Assembly: GCA_937885645.1 (NCBI GenBank)
Contig: CALABJ010000018.1
Coordinates: 62,001 to 126,000 of the forward strand
Direction: 5' to 3'
DNA length: 64,000 nt
Source: RGIG4097 sp937885645
GTDB lineage: Bacteria; Bacillota; Clostridia; Christensenellales; CAG-917
Numbering within the stretch: position 1 is the first letter of the stretch; each line of letters begins with the position of its first letter. Below are positions 1-7,883 of this stretch, in pieces. The notes below the pieces were generated by a model. That model worked only from the letters and a program-made list of their open reading frames with translations, searched no databases and was not told where the DNA came from. Made by a program: the position numbers and the translations under genes.

Positions 1-863
1 CTCCCCGATTTGCCGTGAAGAATATAGCTTGTGTCAACGGCAGTGCCTGCGGTGACAATTTGCCTAAACGATAGTTTATCTCTTGCAAAAAGCAATCTAA
101 ACCCTGTGTTTTGCTCAAATAAGTAAATTGAAGTGTTGTCATCATCTCCACACACAAGCACCTGTCCAAGGGGGTTGTCAAACACTTCGTGCACGGTTGT
201 GTCAAGGGTTGAAAGGAGGAAAGGATTGCTTTGCAACGTCATATTGTCAAGGACGGTGTGACAGGTCAGTCTGCCGTTTGACAGAGTGAAAAGGAGCACC
301 TTATTCCCCGACAAATACAACTTGCCGTCAGTGAAAGTTGGGAGAGATATTTGAGCACGAATTTCACCACCTAACCCTAAAAGATATAGGTGTCCACCCG
401 ATGAATTTTTGGTGAGGAAAAGAGGTCCAACCGCGGTCATTTTGCCGTCCACGTAAGTGTCGTCACCAAGGCGCACAACGGCCTCAACCCCTTCGCCTAT
501 GACAGCCACGTGCAGTCCACTTTCTCTCAGGTCAAACTCCGTTGAGGTTGATGAAAACACGGCATATCTTTTTCCGCCGTAGTTGACTAGATTATGTACA
601 GTGTCAACCCCCTCACCACCAAAGTGTGTGACAGTGACACCATCAATTTGTTCGGGCTGACGAGGGAGTGTTGTGTAGTATGGCACGTGGACAGGAGTGT
701 CGTCTTCGTCATCATTGGGATTTTCATCCACGTAGTCATCTGCCGTTGCTTGGTCGTTCACCTTTTTGATATACAGGGCATCGTAGAGGATATAACTGCC
801 CACCGCCACCATTGCTAGGAGTATGATGGCAAGCCATTTTGCTATAGTTTTTTGTTTTTGCAT
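1..863 (-). CDS. Membrane-anchored protein of unknown function (3' end outside window)
   Basis: An open frame runs from an ATG at 863 down to the left edge without a stop, so the protein is at least 287 residues and incomplete. A GAGGTG Shine-Dalgarno sits just before the ATG. The N-terminus has a short basic stretch and one hydrophobic segment (about residues 7-24, rich in I/L/A/V), then an acidic Asp/Asn/Glu linker (about 37-52). The rest is rich in short beta-like stretches with repeated 'DGK' turns (DGKMTAVGP, DGKLYLSG), which could be a beta-propeller-like extracellular domain. It overlaps the end of murG by 22 bp, so translation is probably coupled. I do not recognise the family; the type II-anchored topology is an inference. 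Confidence 0.6.
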   Translation of the reverse strand, partial: MQKQKTIAKWLAIILLAMVAVGSYILYDALYIKKVNDQATADDYVDENPNDDEDDTPVHVPYYTTLPRQPEQIDGVTVTHFGGEGVDTVHNLVNYGGKRYAVFSSTSTEFDLRESGLHVAVIGEGVEAVVRLGDDTYVDGKMTAVGPLFLTKNSSGGHLYLLGLGGEIRAQISLPTFTDGKLYLSGNKVLLFTLSNGRLTCHTVLDNMTLQSNPFLLSTLDTTVHEVFDNPLGQVLVCGDDDNTSIYLFEQNTGFRLLFARDKLSFRQIVTAGTAVDTSYILHGKSG

Positions 864-1891
864 AAGTCACCTCGGCTTATGCTATCACGGATTATTCCCA
901 CAATTTTTCCGTTGGTGTCGCAAGAGGGTTTTGTCATAGGCGGAAGGGATAGAGTTTTGTCGATTTCACGGACAAGGCCTTTCAACTCACTTTCATACAG
1001 CACACGTCCACCCAAGGATTTTGCATACACCGCGTTGTCAAGTTGATCCCCTCTTGACACTCCTTTTGGCAACGGGATAAACAAGGCCCGTTTTTCAAGG
1101 GCGCTGAGCTCAGCAACGGCGGTTGCCCCGGCTCTTGATATGACAACGTCACTGACGGCGTACAGTTCACCCATATTGTCCGCATATTGAATGGGGATAT
1201 ATCTGTCTGTCCGTTTAGGGGGACTGAAAGGGGCTTTGCCGTAGAGGTGAATCACCACGTATTTTTTTGTGAGGATAGGCAGTTTCAACATAAGAGCGTC
1301 GTTGAGAGCCTTTGCCCCTGAGGAGCCACCCACTACAAGCAGGACTCTGTCTTCAGGTGACAAGTTCAACTTTTTCCGTGCTTCAAGGGGATTGACCTGA
1401 AAAAGCTCTCGTCTTACAGGCACACCCACAAATTCTCCTGCCGTTTTAGGGTTTGAGGTCAGCACTCGTCCGCCCATAATTTTGCCTATTTTGTTTGCAA
1501 GCCCAAGTGTCAGGTCGGATTCATGACAAATGAGGGGGATTTTGCCGTGGGATAGCACCATAGGAAGAGAAGCGTAGCCCCCTTTTGCAAAGATAAGGTC
1601 TGGTTGAATGTTTTTTAGAAGTTTTCTGCCCTCGGTGACCGAGTGCATCAACACGAAGGGGATTTTCATGTTGTTCACAATGGCTTTAAGGGACAATCCT
1701 CTCACCAACTTCACTGTGGGCAAGCCGTGATATTCAACACCCATCTCAGCGCAAAGCCGTTTTTCAAGGGTGTCACCCTTGCCACCTACGTAAACCACTT
1801 GAAAACCTGCGTCATTTAGGTCGGGTATGAGGGCGATATTTGGATAGACGTGGCCACCTGTGCCACCACCGGTCAAGATAATTTTTTTCAT
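842..1891 (-). CDS. murG: UDP-GlcNAc:lipid I N-acetylglucosaminyltransferase MurG
   Basis: MurG adds GlcNAc to lipid I on the inner face of the membrane, giving lipid II for peptidoglycan. The start is placed at the ATG beginning MKKIILTGGGTGGHVYP, because this is where the family begins; a 26-codon upstream extension has no support. The glycine-rich N-terminal loop (GGGTGGHVYP), the second glycine motif GGSSGAKALND and the UDP-GlcNAc-binding region SRAGATAVAEL are all present. The variant LPKGVSRGDQLDN matches the Clostridia form of the enzyme. The length of 349 residues is close to the usual 355-370. No murC, ftsW or other division gene is adjacent in the window. The 3' end overlaps the next minus-strand gene, suggesting an operon. 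Confidence 0.87.
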   Translation of the reverse strand: MKKIILTGGGTGGHVYPNIALIPDLNDAGFQVVYVGGKGDTLEKRLCAEMGVEYHGLPTVKLVRGLSLKAIVNNMKIPFVLMHSVTEGRKLLKNIQPDLIFAKGGYASLPMVLSHGKIPLICHESDLTLGLANKIGKIMGGRVLTSNPKTAGEFVGVPVRRELFQVNPLEARKKLNLSPEDRVLLVVGGSSGAKALNDALMLKLPILTKKYVVIHLYGKAPFSPPKRTDRYIPIQYADNMGELYAVSDVVISRAGATAVAELSALEKRALFIPLPKGVSRGDQLDNAVYAKSLGGRVLYESELKGLVREIDKTLSLPPMTKPSCDTNGKIVGIIRDSISRGDLCKNKKL

Positions 1892-1997
1892 AATGAATAT
1901 TATGCCCAACAAGCCCAAAAGGTTTCTGCCCTCGGCAATTTTGTCAAAACTGTTTTGTATGTAGGACAAGACAGGTGCTTGTCAAAAATATTGCATA

Positions 1998-2026
1998 TTG
2001 ATTTTTCATCTTACCCGTGTTAGAAT
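1998..2026 (+). promoter_or_regulatory. Sigma-A-type promoter for the alpha/beta hydrolase gene
   Basis: TTGATT (1998-2003), a 17-bp spacer and TAGAAT (2021-2026) lie upstream of the hydrolase. A small GC hairpin (GGGCG-CA-CGCCC, about 2043-2055) falls in the leader before the AGGAGAG ribosome site. Confidence 0.5.
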
Positions 2027-2069
2027 TGATATATGATATGTTTGGGCGCACGCCCGTATAGGAGAGATT

Positions 2070-2987
2070 ATGAAAACAGAGAAATTTACAAGCCATGACG
2101 GAACAGTGTTGCAATGCTATCTTTGGGCAGACGTGAGAAATCCTAAGGGAGTTGTCCAAATCGCCCACGGTATGGCAGAACACGCAAGAAGATACGACAA
2201 CTTTGCCAACTTCCTCAACAAAAACGGATATATCGTCTTTGCAGACGACCATCGCGCCCATGGTATGACTAGCACCAAGCAAAGTGCAAAGGGTGTCAAA
2301 GGCTATCACAAAGGGGACATCTATTTTGACACCGTCAAGGACGAAGTGGCAATCACCGCACATTTGAAGGAAAGATTTGGCCTCCCCGTCATCTATCTTG
2401 GACACAGCTACGGCTCAATGGTGGGTCAACGCTATATTGAAATGAATCCCGCAGTGGACGGCGTTTTGCTGTCAGGCTCTGCTATGATGAAAGGGGCACT
2501 GCTCAGTGCAGGTGCTCTTATAAGCAAACTTCAATACAAGATGAAAGGCGGAGAAGTGAGGGCAGACCTTCTTGACAAGATGAGCTTTGGCTCATACAAC
2601 GCACCTTTCAAAAAGGAAGGTCCTTTTGCATGGCTCTCCCGTGACCGCGAACAAGTGAAAAAATACATCTTTGACGAGCAATGTGGCTACGTCATGTCAG
2701 TGTCTTTCTTCAAGCATTTCTTGAACGGACTGAAAGCAAGTTATAAGGCAGAAAACCTTGCTTCAATCAACAAGGATTTGCCCATTGCAATCTTCTCAGG
2801 TGACAAAGACCCCGTTGGTGGCAACGGCAAGTTGGTGACCGCCCTTTACAACCAATACAAAAACCTTGGTGTCAAGGATGTCAGCATCAAACTCTATCCT
2901 GATGCTCGTCACGAAATCTTGAACGAAACCAACAACAGTGAAGTATATGGTGACTTCCTCACCGCCCTTGACAAAATCGTTGGCTGA
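2070..2987 (+). CDS. Alpha/beta hydrolase, monoacylglycerol-lipase-like (Hydrolase_4/S33)
   Basis: The 305-residue protein has the lysophospholipase/monoglyceride lipase layout: an early oxyanion region (HGMAEHARRYDNFA), the nucleophile elbow GHSYG with the catalytic Ser about residue 112, an acid in the GDKDPVG segment, and a C-terminal His in DARHEI. It lacks a signal peptide and is probably cytoplasmic, acting on acyl esters such as monoacylglycerols or lysophospholipids; the substrate cannot be read from sequence. The start has a good AGGAGAG ribosome site. It is a single-gene unit, with its own promoter and a terminator downstream at 3027-3073. Confidence 0.85.
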   Translation: MKTEKFTSHDGTVLQCYLWADVRNPKGVVQIAHGMAEHARRYDNFANFLNKNGYIVFADDHRAHGMTSTKQSAKGVKGYHKGDIYFDTVKDEVAITAHLKERFGLPVIYLGHSYGSMVGQRYIEMNPAVDGVLLSGSAMMKGALLSAGALISKLQYKMKGGEVRADLLDKMSFGSYNAPFKKEGPFAWLSRDREQVKKYIFDEQCGYVMSVSFFKHFLNGLKASYKAENLASINKDLPIAIFSGDKDPVGGNGKLVTALYNQYKNLGVKDVSIKLYPDARHEILNETNNSEVYGDFLTALDKIVG

Positions 2988-3026
2988 ATAGTTTTGCTGT
3001 AAAGCATCCACAACAACAAAAAACAG

Positions 3027-3073
3027 AAAGAGAGAACAAATCGGTCATAGCCGAAATGTCCTCTCTTTTTTTT
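3027..3073 (+). terminator. Intrinsic terminator after the hydrolase gene
   Basis: AAAGAGAG pairs with CTCTCTTT around a secondary CGG/CCG mini-stem, and eight or more T residues follow. Confidence 0.7.
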
Positions 3074-3077
3074 GTTG

Positions 3078-3287
3078 GTGAAGTTTTTGCTGAGCAAAAG
3101 TGAAGTTGCTATGCAGTGAAGTTTTTGCTACGCACAAGTGAAGTTAAGTTTGCCACAACTTCGCCGACAGGCGAAACTTCACTCACGAAGTGAACTTCAC
3201 TATCAAAGATAACTTCACTTGCCTGAAAGGCAAACTTAGTTAGCGTGATATCCTTAACGGAGTATCACGCTATAGCGGTGGTTTTTT
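3078..3287. repeat. Cluster of short hairpins separated by GTGAAGTT/AACTTCAC boxes
   Basis: This covers most of a 373-bp gap without genes (2988-3360). GTGAAGTT occurs at 3078, 3100, 3116 and 3138, and its complement AACTTCAC at 3175, 3193 and 3211. Between the boxes lie small palindromes of differing sequence, for example TTGCTGAGCAA, CGCCGACAGGCG, TCACGAAGTGA and TTGCCTGAAAGGCAA. The cluster ends in a strong hairpin at 3241-3272 (arms TAGCGTGATA/TATCACGCTA) followed by a T-run at 3281-3287. Three copies of TTGTAAGAAA follow at about 3286-3330. A related array lies at 31591-31695. Confidence 0.7.
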
Positions 3288-3360
3288 TGTAAGAAAATTG
3301 TAAGAAATATCCACTAAAATTGTAAGAAAGGTTGCCCATAATGGTGTCAAGGAGAAAGAT

Positions 3361-4938
3361 ATGAAAACGATTTCACTGACTGGAGCAACCGGAAATATGG
3401 GCAAAGAAGCCCTCCTGCAACTTATGGATTCACCTATTGTCAGCAAGGTGAAAATCCTCGTTTTGCCAAGAAAAAAGGACAAGGCAATCGCCCGCAAATG
3501 GCAAAAGACTTATGGTGACAAACTTGAAGTCATATATGGCAGCGTATCCTCTCTTGAGGACTGCATTCGTCTTGTTGACGGGGCGGACTACGTGTTCAAT
3601 TTGGCGGCAGTCATACCCCCTAAATCAGACGCATCACCTCACCTTGCCAAATTCTGCAACGTGGACGGCGCAAGAAATATGGTGAAGGCAGTGGAGATGG
3701 CAAACCCAGAGCCTAAATACGTCCATTGTTCAACTGTGGCAGTGTATGGCAACCGCAACTACAAGCACCCTTGGGGCAGGGTGGGCGACCCTCTTCTTCC
3801 CAGTGTGTACGATTGCTACGCCTCACAAAAAGTCCTTGGTGAAAGAGCGGTGCTTGACAGCAAAATAAAGACTTGGGCAGTGCTTCGTCAAACGGCAATG
3901 CTCCACAACAATATGCTCACCGACAATATGAAAGACGGGCTTATGTTCCACACCTGTTTTAATACCCCTCTTGAATGGGTGACCGCAAGGGATAGTGGAC
4001 GTCTCATCGTCAAAATCGTTGAAAAAGACGTGGCGGGTGAATGTGACGTGTTTTGGAAAAAAGTGTGGAATATCGGTGGTGGACACCCCAATCGTTTGAC
4101 TGGTTTTGACACCTTTGACGAGGGCTTCCGCCTCATCGGTGGCACAGGAGAAGAGTATCTCAAACCTACCTGGCATAGTGTGAGAAATTTCCACGGATTG
4201 TGGTTTTATGACAGTGACGGCCTCAACGATATTTTTGACTTTCAACGTGACACAACTGCGGACTACTGGAATGATATTCTTGCCAGCCACAAATACTACA
4301 CTCTTGCCAAAATCCTCCCCAAAACACTTATCCGCAGAGTGGCAATCCAAAGACTGCTCATTGATGACAATGCTCCCAGAAAATGGATTTTAAGTGGTCA
4401 AAGTGGCAAGGTAAAAGCCTATTTCGGTGCATTTGACAACATTTTGTGCTTGCCCGAAAAGTGGAGTGAATACCCCCTTCTGTCAAAGGGACAAGTGCCC
4501 GGCGGTGACATTGATTACGAGGCACTTCGTGACAGGAGCAAAGTGGCAAAAGCTATGCTTCTTTCCCACGGCTATGACGAAGAAAAAGCAGACAGCGACC
4601 TTGATATAGAGGATATGAAAATGGCGGCAGAATTCCGCGGAGGCAAGTGCCTCAGTGACAGTATGGTGAGGGGCGACCTCTACACCCCTCTCACTTGGCA
4701 GTGCCACGACGGACACGTCTTCACCGCATCACCTTACACAGTCATCAAAGCGGGGCACTGGTGCGACAAGTGCTATCAACTTAACGTGTGGGATTTTGAC
4801 AGACAATCAAAGCACAATCCTTTCTATGCACAAGTATGGTATGACACCCACGCAAAGGGTGAGGACACCTACTATTACTTTGACCACAAGTACAATGCAA
4901 AATTCAAAACTTTGGACTTGAAAGGAGAAGGACAATGA
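3361..4938 (+). CDS. Extended SDR (NAD-dependent epimerase/dehydratase) with C-terminal zinc-ribbon-like module
   Basis: Residues 1-330 form an extended short-chain dehydrogenase/reductase: TGATGNMGKEAL is the NAD(P)-binding glycine motif, and YASQK is the catalytic Tyr-x3-Lys. At 525 residues it is about 200 longer than usual. The tail contains C430, C448-H-x2-H, and C468-x2-C471, resembling a zinc ribbon of the type found in DUF4379-like modules. The start has AAGGAGAAAGAT upstream. The stop overlaps the next gene by 4 bp (ATGA), so it is co-expressed with the flavodoxin-ferredoxin protein. That suggests a redox task, but the substrate is unknown. Confidence 0.75.
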   Translation: MKTISLTGATGNMGKEALLQLMDSPIVSKVKILVLPRKKDKAIARKWQKTYGDKLEVIYGSVSSLEDCIRLVDGADYVFNLAAVIPPKSDASPHLAKFCNVDGARNMVKAVEMANPEPKYVHCSTVAVYGNRNYKHPWGRVGDPLLPSVYDCYASQKVLGERAVLDSKIKTWAVLRQTAMLHNNMLTDNMKDGLMFHTCFNTPLEWVTARDSGRLIVKIVEKDVAGECDVFWKKVWNIGGGHPNRLTGFDTFDEGFRLIGGTGEEYLKPTWHSVRNFHGLWFYDSDGLNDIFDFQRDTTADYWNDILASHKYYTLAKILPKTLIRRVAIQRLLIDDNAPRKWILSGQSGKVKAYFGAFDNILCLPEKWSEYPLLSKGQVPGGDIDYEALRDRSKVAKAMLLSHGYDEEKADSDLDIEDMKMAAEFRGGKCLSDSMVRGDLYTPLTWQCHDGHVFTASPYTVIKAGHWCDKCYQLNVWDFDRQSKHNPFYAQVWYDTHAKGEDTYYYFDHKYNAKFKTLDLKGEGQ

Positions 4939-5804
4939 GGTGTGTGATATTCTGTTTTTCAGGCACAGGCAACACTTTGAAAGTGGTCGAGGAATACCGC
5001 GCTCATCTTGAAGAAAGAGGGGTTGAAGTGGTGCTAAGAAAGGTGACAAACCGCCTTGACAATTTCGGCACTGACGACTTTGATTTGGTTGGCATCGCCT
5101 ATCCTATACACGGCTTCAACGCTCCTGAGCCTATTATTGACCTAGTGAAGCAGCTGCCCGCCAGTGACAAGAAATATTTTGTTGTGAAGACCTCGGGGGA
5201 AATGCTGAAACTGAACAATATATCTTCAAACAAAATGGCAAAAATTTTGAAGAAGAAAGGATATACTCAGATTGGTGAATATCACTACGCAATGCCTTAC
5301 AACATGATCTTCCGCCACACGGACAATATGGCGTCACTTATGTTTGACACCGCAAAAAGCCTTGTGCCCCTTCACGTTGATGAGATATTAAGTGGTAACG
5401 GACAAAAACTTGACAAGGTTTTCCTCGGCTCGTTCATTGCTTGGCTGTTTAGGATAGAGCACAAGTTTATGCCTATCAATGGCAAGCACTTCAAAACAAA
5501 TGATAGTTGTGTCCACTGCGGACTTTGTGAAAGGGTATGCCCCAAAGGAAATATCCGTTTAGATGACGGAAAAGTGCAGTTTGGTGACAAGTGCGTAGGT
5601 TGTATGGCGTGCGCTTTTGCTTGCCCTAAAAACGCCATAAACACCGCAGTGCTCAACGGCTGGAAAGTCAACGGCAAATACGATTTTTCCGCCACACCGA
5701 AGATGCAAGAAGGCGATCACGAAAACTACTGCAAGAGGTCGTATATACGCTATTTTGAAAATGCAAAAAAGGTGAAAGCAGATGACAATAAGGACAACAA
5801 ATAG
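4935..5804 (+). CDS. EFR1-type flavodoxin-ferredoxin fusion protein
   Basis: The N-terminus (FSGTGNTLK) is a flavodoxin FMN-phosphate loop. The C-terminal part carries two [4Fe-4S] motifs, CVHCGLCERVCPKG and CVGCMACAFACPK, as in bacterial ferredoxins. This arrangement matches the EFR1 family of fused flavodoxin/ferredoxin proteins common in anaerobic Firmicutes. The likely role is cytoplasmic electron transfer, perhaps to the SDR enzyme encoded just upstream with a 4-bp overlap; that partnership is inferred from position only. There are 289 residues and no membrane segment. Confidence 0.85.
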   Translation: MRCVIFCFSGTGNTLKVVEEYRAHLEERGVEVVLRKVTNRLDNFGTDDFDLVGIAYPIHGFNAPEPIIDLVKQLPASDKKYFVVKTSGEMLKLNNISSNKMAKILKKKGYTQIGEYHYAMPYNMIFRHTDNMASLMFDTAKSLVPLHVDEILSGNGQKLDKVFLGSFIAWLFRIEHKFMPINGKHFKTNDSCVHCGLCERVCPKGNIRLDDGKVQFGDKCVGCMACAFACPKNAINTAVLNGWKVNGKYDFSATPKMQEGDHENYCKRSYIRYFENAKKVKADDNKDNK

Positions 5805-5813
5805 AGAAAACAC

Positions 5814-5842
5814 TTGCAAGCAAGTGTGGGATAATGTACAAT
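5814..5842 (+). promoter_or_regulatory. Sigma-A-type promoter for the two-component pair
   Basis: TTGCAA (5814-5819), a 17-bp spacer and TACAAT (5837-5842). The -35 region sits inside a palindrome, CACTTGCAAGCAAGTG (5811-5826), which could be an operator for the response regulator itself. Confidence 0.55.
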
Positions 5843-5857
5843 ACAATCAGGTGAACT

Positions 5858-6535
5858 ATGAAAAAGATTTTGATTGCAGAAGACAGCGTAGAACTCAGTG
5901 ACATAGCGCGCAACTTTCTTTTGAAGGCAGGATATACAGTCTATCAAGCCTTTGACGGGCAGTCTGCTCTTGACATGGTAAAGGCACTCAGCCCTGACCT
6001 CGTGCTCCTTGACATAATGATGCCCAAGGTGGACGGCTTTGAAGTTTGTCAAAAACTTCGTGCCACAATGAAAATCCCCGTCATCGTCATGAGCGCAAAG
6101 GCCAGCGAAGAGGACAAGGTGCGCATGTTCGATTTGGGCGCAGACGACTATATCACAAAGCCCTTTTCAATGAAGGAAATGGTGATGAGAGTGTCCGCTC
6201 AACTGCGTAGATATTTTGAATATAACACCGCACCCAAATTCAAGGTGCGCAAATACGGTGCGCTCACCGTCAACAGTGACACTTGTGAGGCAAGTGTTGA
6301 AGGCAAAGTCCTTCCTCTCACCGCAAAGGAATTCAAGATGCTGGACTTTTTCACTCTCAATGAAAACTGCCTCTTTGGCAAGCAAAAAATAATTGACGAG
6401 GTGTGGGGTGTGGACGAATATATTGACGAAAACACCGTGGCAGTCACCGTCGCAAGACTTCGCGAAAAACTTGAAAAGGAAGGAGTCAACCACGTGGTCA
6501 CCGTTTGGGGACTTGGATATAAGTGGCAATATTGA
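5858..6535 (+). CDS. OmpR/PhoB-family response regulator
   Basis: A receiver domain (residues 1-115) has the acidic pocket E8/D9, phospho-acceptor D52 in LLDIMMP, the switch Ser in VMSAK and conserved K101 in ITKPFS. A C-terminal winged-helix DNA-binding domain (about 130-225) ends with the usual VTVARLREKLE and VWGLGYKW segments. It is followed after one base by a histidine kinase gene and forms a two-component system with it. The stimulus is unknown. A palindrome over its own promoter suggests possible autoregulation. Confidence 0.93.
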   Translation: MKKILIAEDSVELSDIARNFLLKAGYTVYQAFDGQSALDMVKALSPDLVLLDIMMPKVDGFEVCQKLRATMKIPVIVMSAKASEEDKVRMFDLGADDYITKPFSMKEMVMRVSAQLRRYFEYNTAPKFKVRKYGALTVNSDTCEASVEGKVLPLTAKEFKMLDFFTLNENCLFGKQKIIDEVWGVDEYIDENTVAVTVARLREKLEKEGVNHVVTVWGLGYKWQY

Positions 6536-6536
6536 T

Positions 6537-7589
6537 ATGAAAAAAGAGAGCAAAAGCATATTGATAGACAAGATAGGTCAACTTGCTGAGGGGAACTATG
6601 ACACCCCCATTGAAACCAACCTTTCAAGGGAGTATGGTGACGTCCTTTGCGCCCTTGAGGAGTTGAGGGTGAAACTCCGTGACCTGCGTCAAGTTGGTGT
6701 GCAGACAGAGAAAAACGTCAGTGACACCATTGCAAGCGTTGCCCATGACCTCAAGACGCCCATCGCCGTCATACTGGGCTATGCGGAGTGCCTTGAAGAG
6801 GGCATTGACGACAAGGACTATCTCTCTCTCATCGTTGAAAAGGCAGGGGAGATGAACGAGCAAGTGTTGTCGATAGTTGAGTCCAACCGCAACAAGGAAT
6901 ATCTTGCAGACTGCTTTGAACTCATCTCTGCAAGGAAGTTTTTTGACTATGAAGTGTCAAAGCATATTCCCCTTGCAAAAAGCAAAAACCTGACTTTAAA
7001 GGTCCAAAAAGTGCCAGACATCTCCTTTTTTGGTGACAAGAAGGGTTTGTCAGCAGTTGTGCAAAACCTCCTTTCAAACGCCGTGAAATACACTGACGAG
7101 GGCGGAAAGATTGTGGTATCTTTTTCAAGGAAGAGAAAGCACCTCGTCGTCACCGTCCGCGACAACGGACAGGGCATTGACAAAAAGGACTTGCCAAAGA
7201 TTTTTGACAAATTCTACAAAGGAGACAAGGCAAGGACGGACGGCAAAAGCAACGGGCTTGGACTCTACTCTGTGAAGGAAATCGTCACCCACCACGGTGG
7301 CAAGATTGAGGTGAAATCACGTCTTAACAAGGGCACTGCAATGAGCGTCTATCTCCCTCTTGAAGAAAAGGACGTGCGCCACGGCTTTGACGGATTTTCT
7401 CGCCTTGCAAAGATGACCGTTTTCCTCATCACCTATCCCTTCAATCCTTCATTTGTGTACAGATTGCACAAGGCAGTTGAGTCGGGGGATAGAAAGCATC
7501 TTGCGTCAACAATCATATCATTCCCAGTTATGTATCTAGTGTGGCTCTATGACATGGCAACCCTAGTCATCGAAAACAAAATAAGATAG
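6537..7589 (+). CDS. Sensor histidine kinase without N-terminal membrane domain
   Basis: The ATG at 6537 follows the response regulator stop by one base; the open frame upstream of it only overlaps the regulator. The 350-residue product begins directly with a soluble region (about 1-58), then HisKA with phospho-acceptor H70 (SVAHDLKTP), and a HATPase domain with the N box (NLLSNAVKY), DNGQGI and NGLGLYSV. No transmembrane sensor precedes the kinase. After the kinase core a tail of about 75 residues contains two hydrophobic stretches (KMTVFLITYPF and ISFPVMYLVWLYDMATLVI), which may anchor it to the membrane from the C-terminal side. No clear ribosome site is seen, so translation is probably coupled. 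Confidence 0.88.
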   Translation: MKKESKSILIDKIGQLAEGNYDTPIETNLSREYGDVLCALEELRVKLRDLRQVGVQTEKNVSDTIASVAHDLKTPIAVILGYAECLEEGIDDKDYLSLIVEKAGEMNEQVLSIVESNRNKEYLADCFELISARKFFDYEVSKHIPLAKSKNLTLKVQKVPDISFFGDKKGLSAVVQNLLSNAVKYTDEGGKIVVSFSRKRKHLVVTVRDNGQGIDKKDLPKIFDKFYKGDKARTDGKSNGLGLYSVKEIVTHHGGKIEVKSRLNKGTAMSVYLPLEEKDVRHGFDGFSRLAKMTVFLITYPFNPSFVYRLHKAVESGDRKHLASTIISFPVMYLVWLYDMATLVIENKIR

Positions 7590-7626
7590 CGAGCTGAAAA
7601 CGAAATAAGGTTATTTGAACACAATC

Positions 7627-7662
7627 AAAATCAAGGAACAGAATTTTCTGTTCCTTGATTTT
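7627..7662. terminator. Terminator after the two-component operon
   Basis: A perfect 17-bp inverted repeat (AAAATCAAGGAACAGAA and its complement) flanked by A- and T-runs. It can work in both directions. Confidence 0.75.
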
Positions 7663-7785
7663 GATATTGCAGTTTTTTTGGCAAGTTTTTGATTGACAAA
7701 CTGAAAACGCTTGCTTTTTTCTTTTCAGTTGGGAGAAAAATGAAATTTTCAGGGCAAAATTGTCATATTTAGGGCGGTGGAGCAC

Positions 7786-7814
7786 TTGAAATCTACAATA
7801 TATTGTGCTACAAT
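7786..7814 (+). promoter_or_regulatory. Sigma-A-type promoter for the topoisomerase operon
   Basis: TTGAAA (7786-7791), exactly 17 bp, then TACAAT (7809-7814), about 70 bp before the parE-like start. Confidence 0.65.
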
Positions 7815-7883
7815 AGTTGTGTATTTTGTATAGCGCGCTTGCACGTGTATACACGACGAGCAAATAAATTTGGCAGGTACGAT

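Noticed and set aside
594..818. Plus-strand ORF of 74 codons near the left edge
   Set aside because: It is the shadow of an uninterrupted minus-strand frame (863 down to the edge) that has a ribosome site and signal-anchor.
1892..1969. 26-codon N-terminal extension of murG
   Set aside because: MurG proteins begin at the GGGTGGH motif region and the extension has no ribosome site.
3078..3287. Possible CRISPR array
   Set aside because: Repeats are only 8 bp, occur in both orientations, and the spacers are themselves palindromes of irregular length. No cas gene is near.
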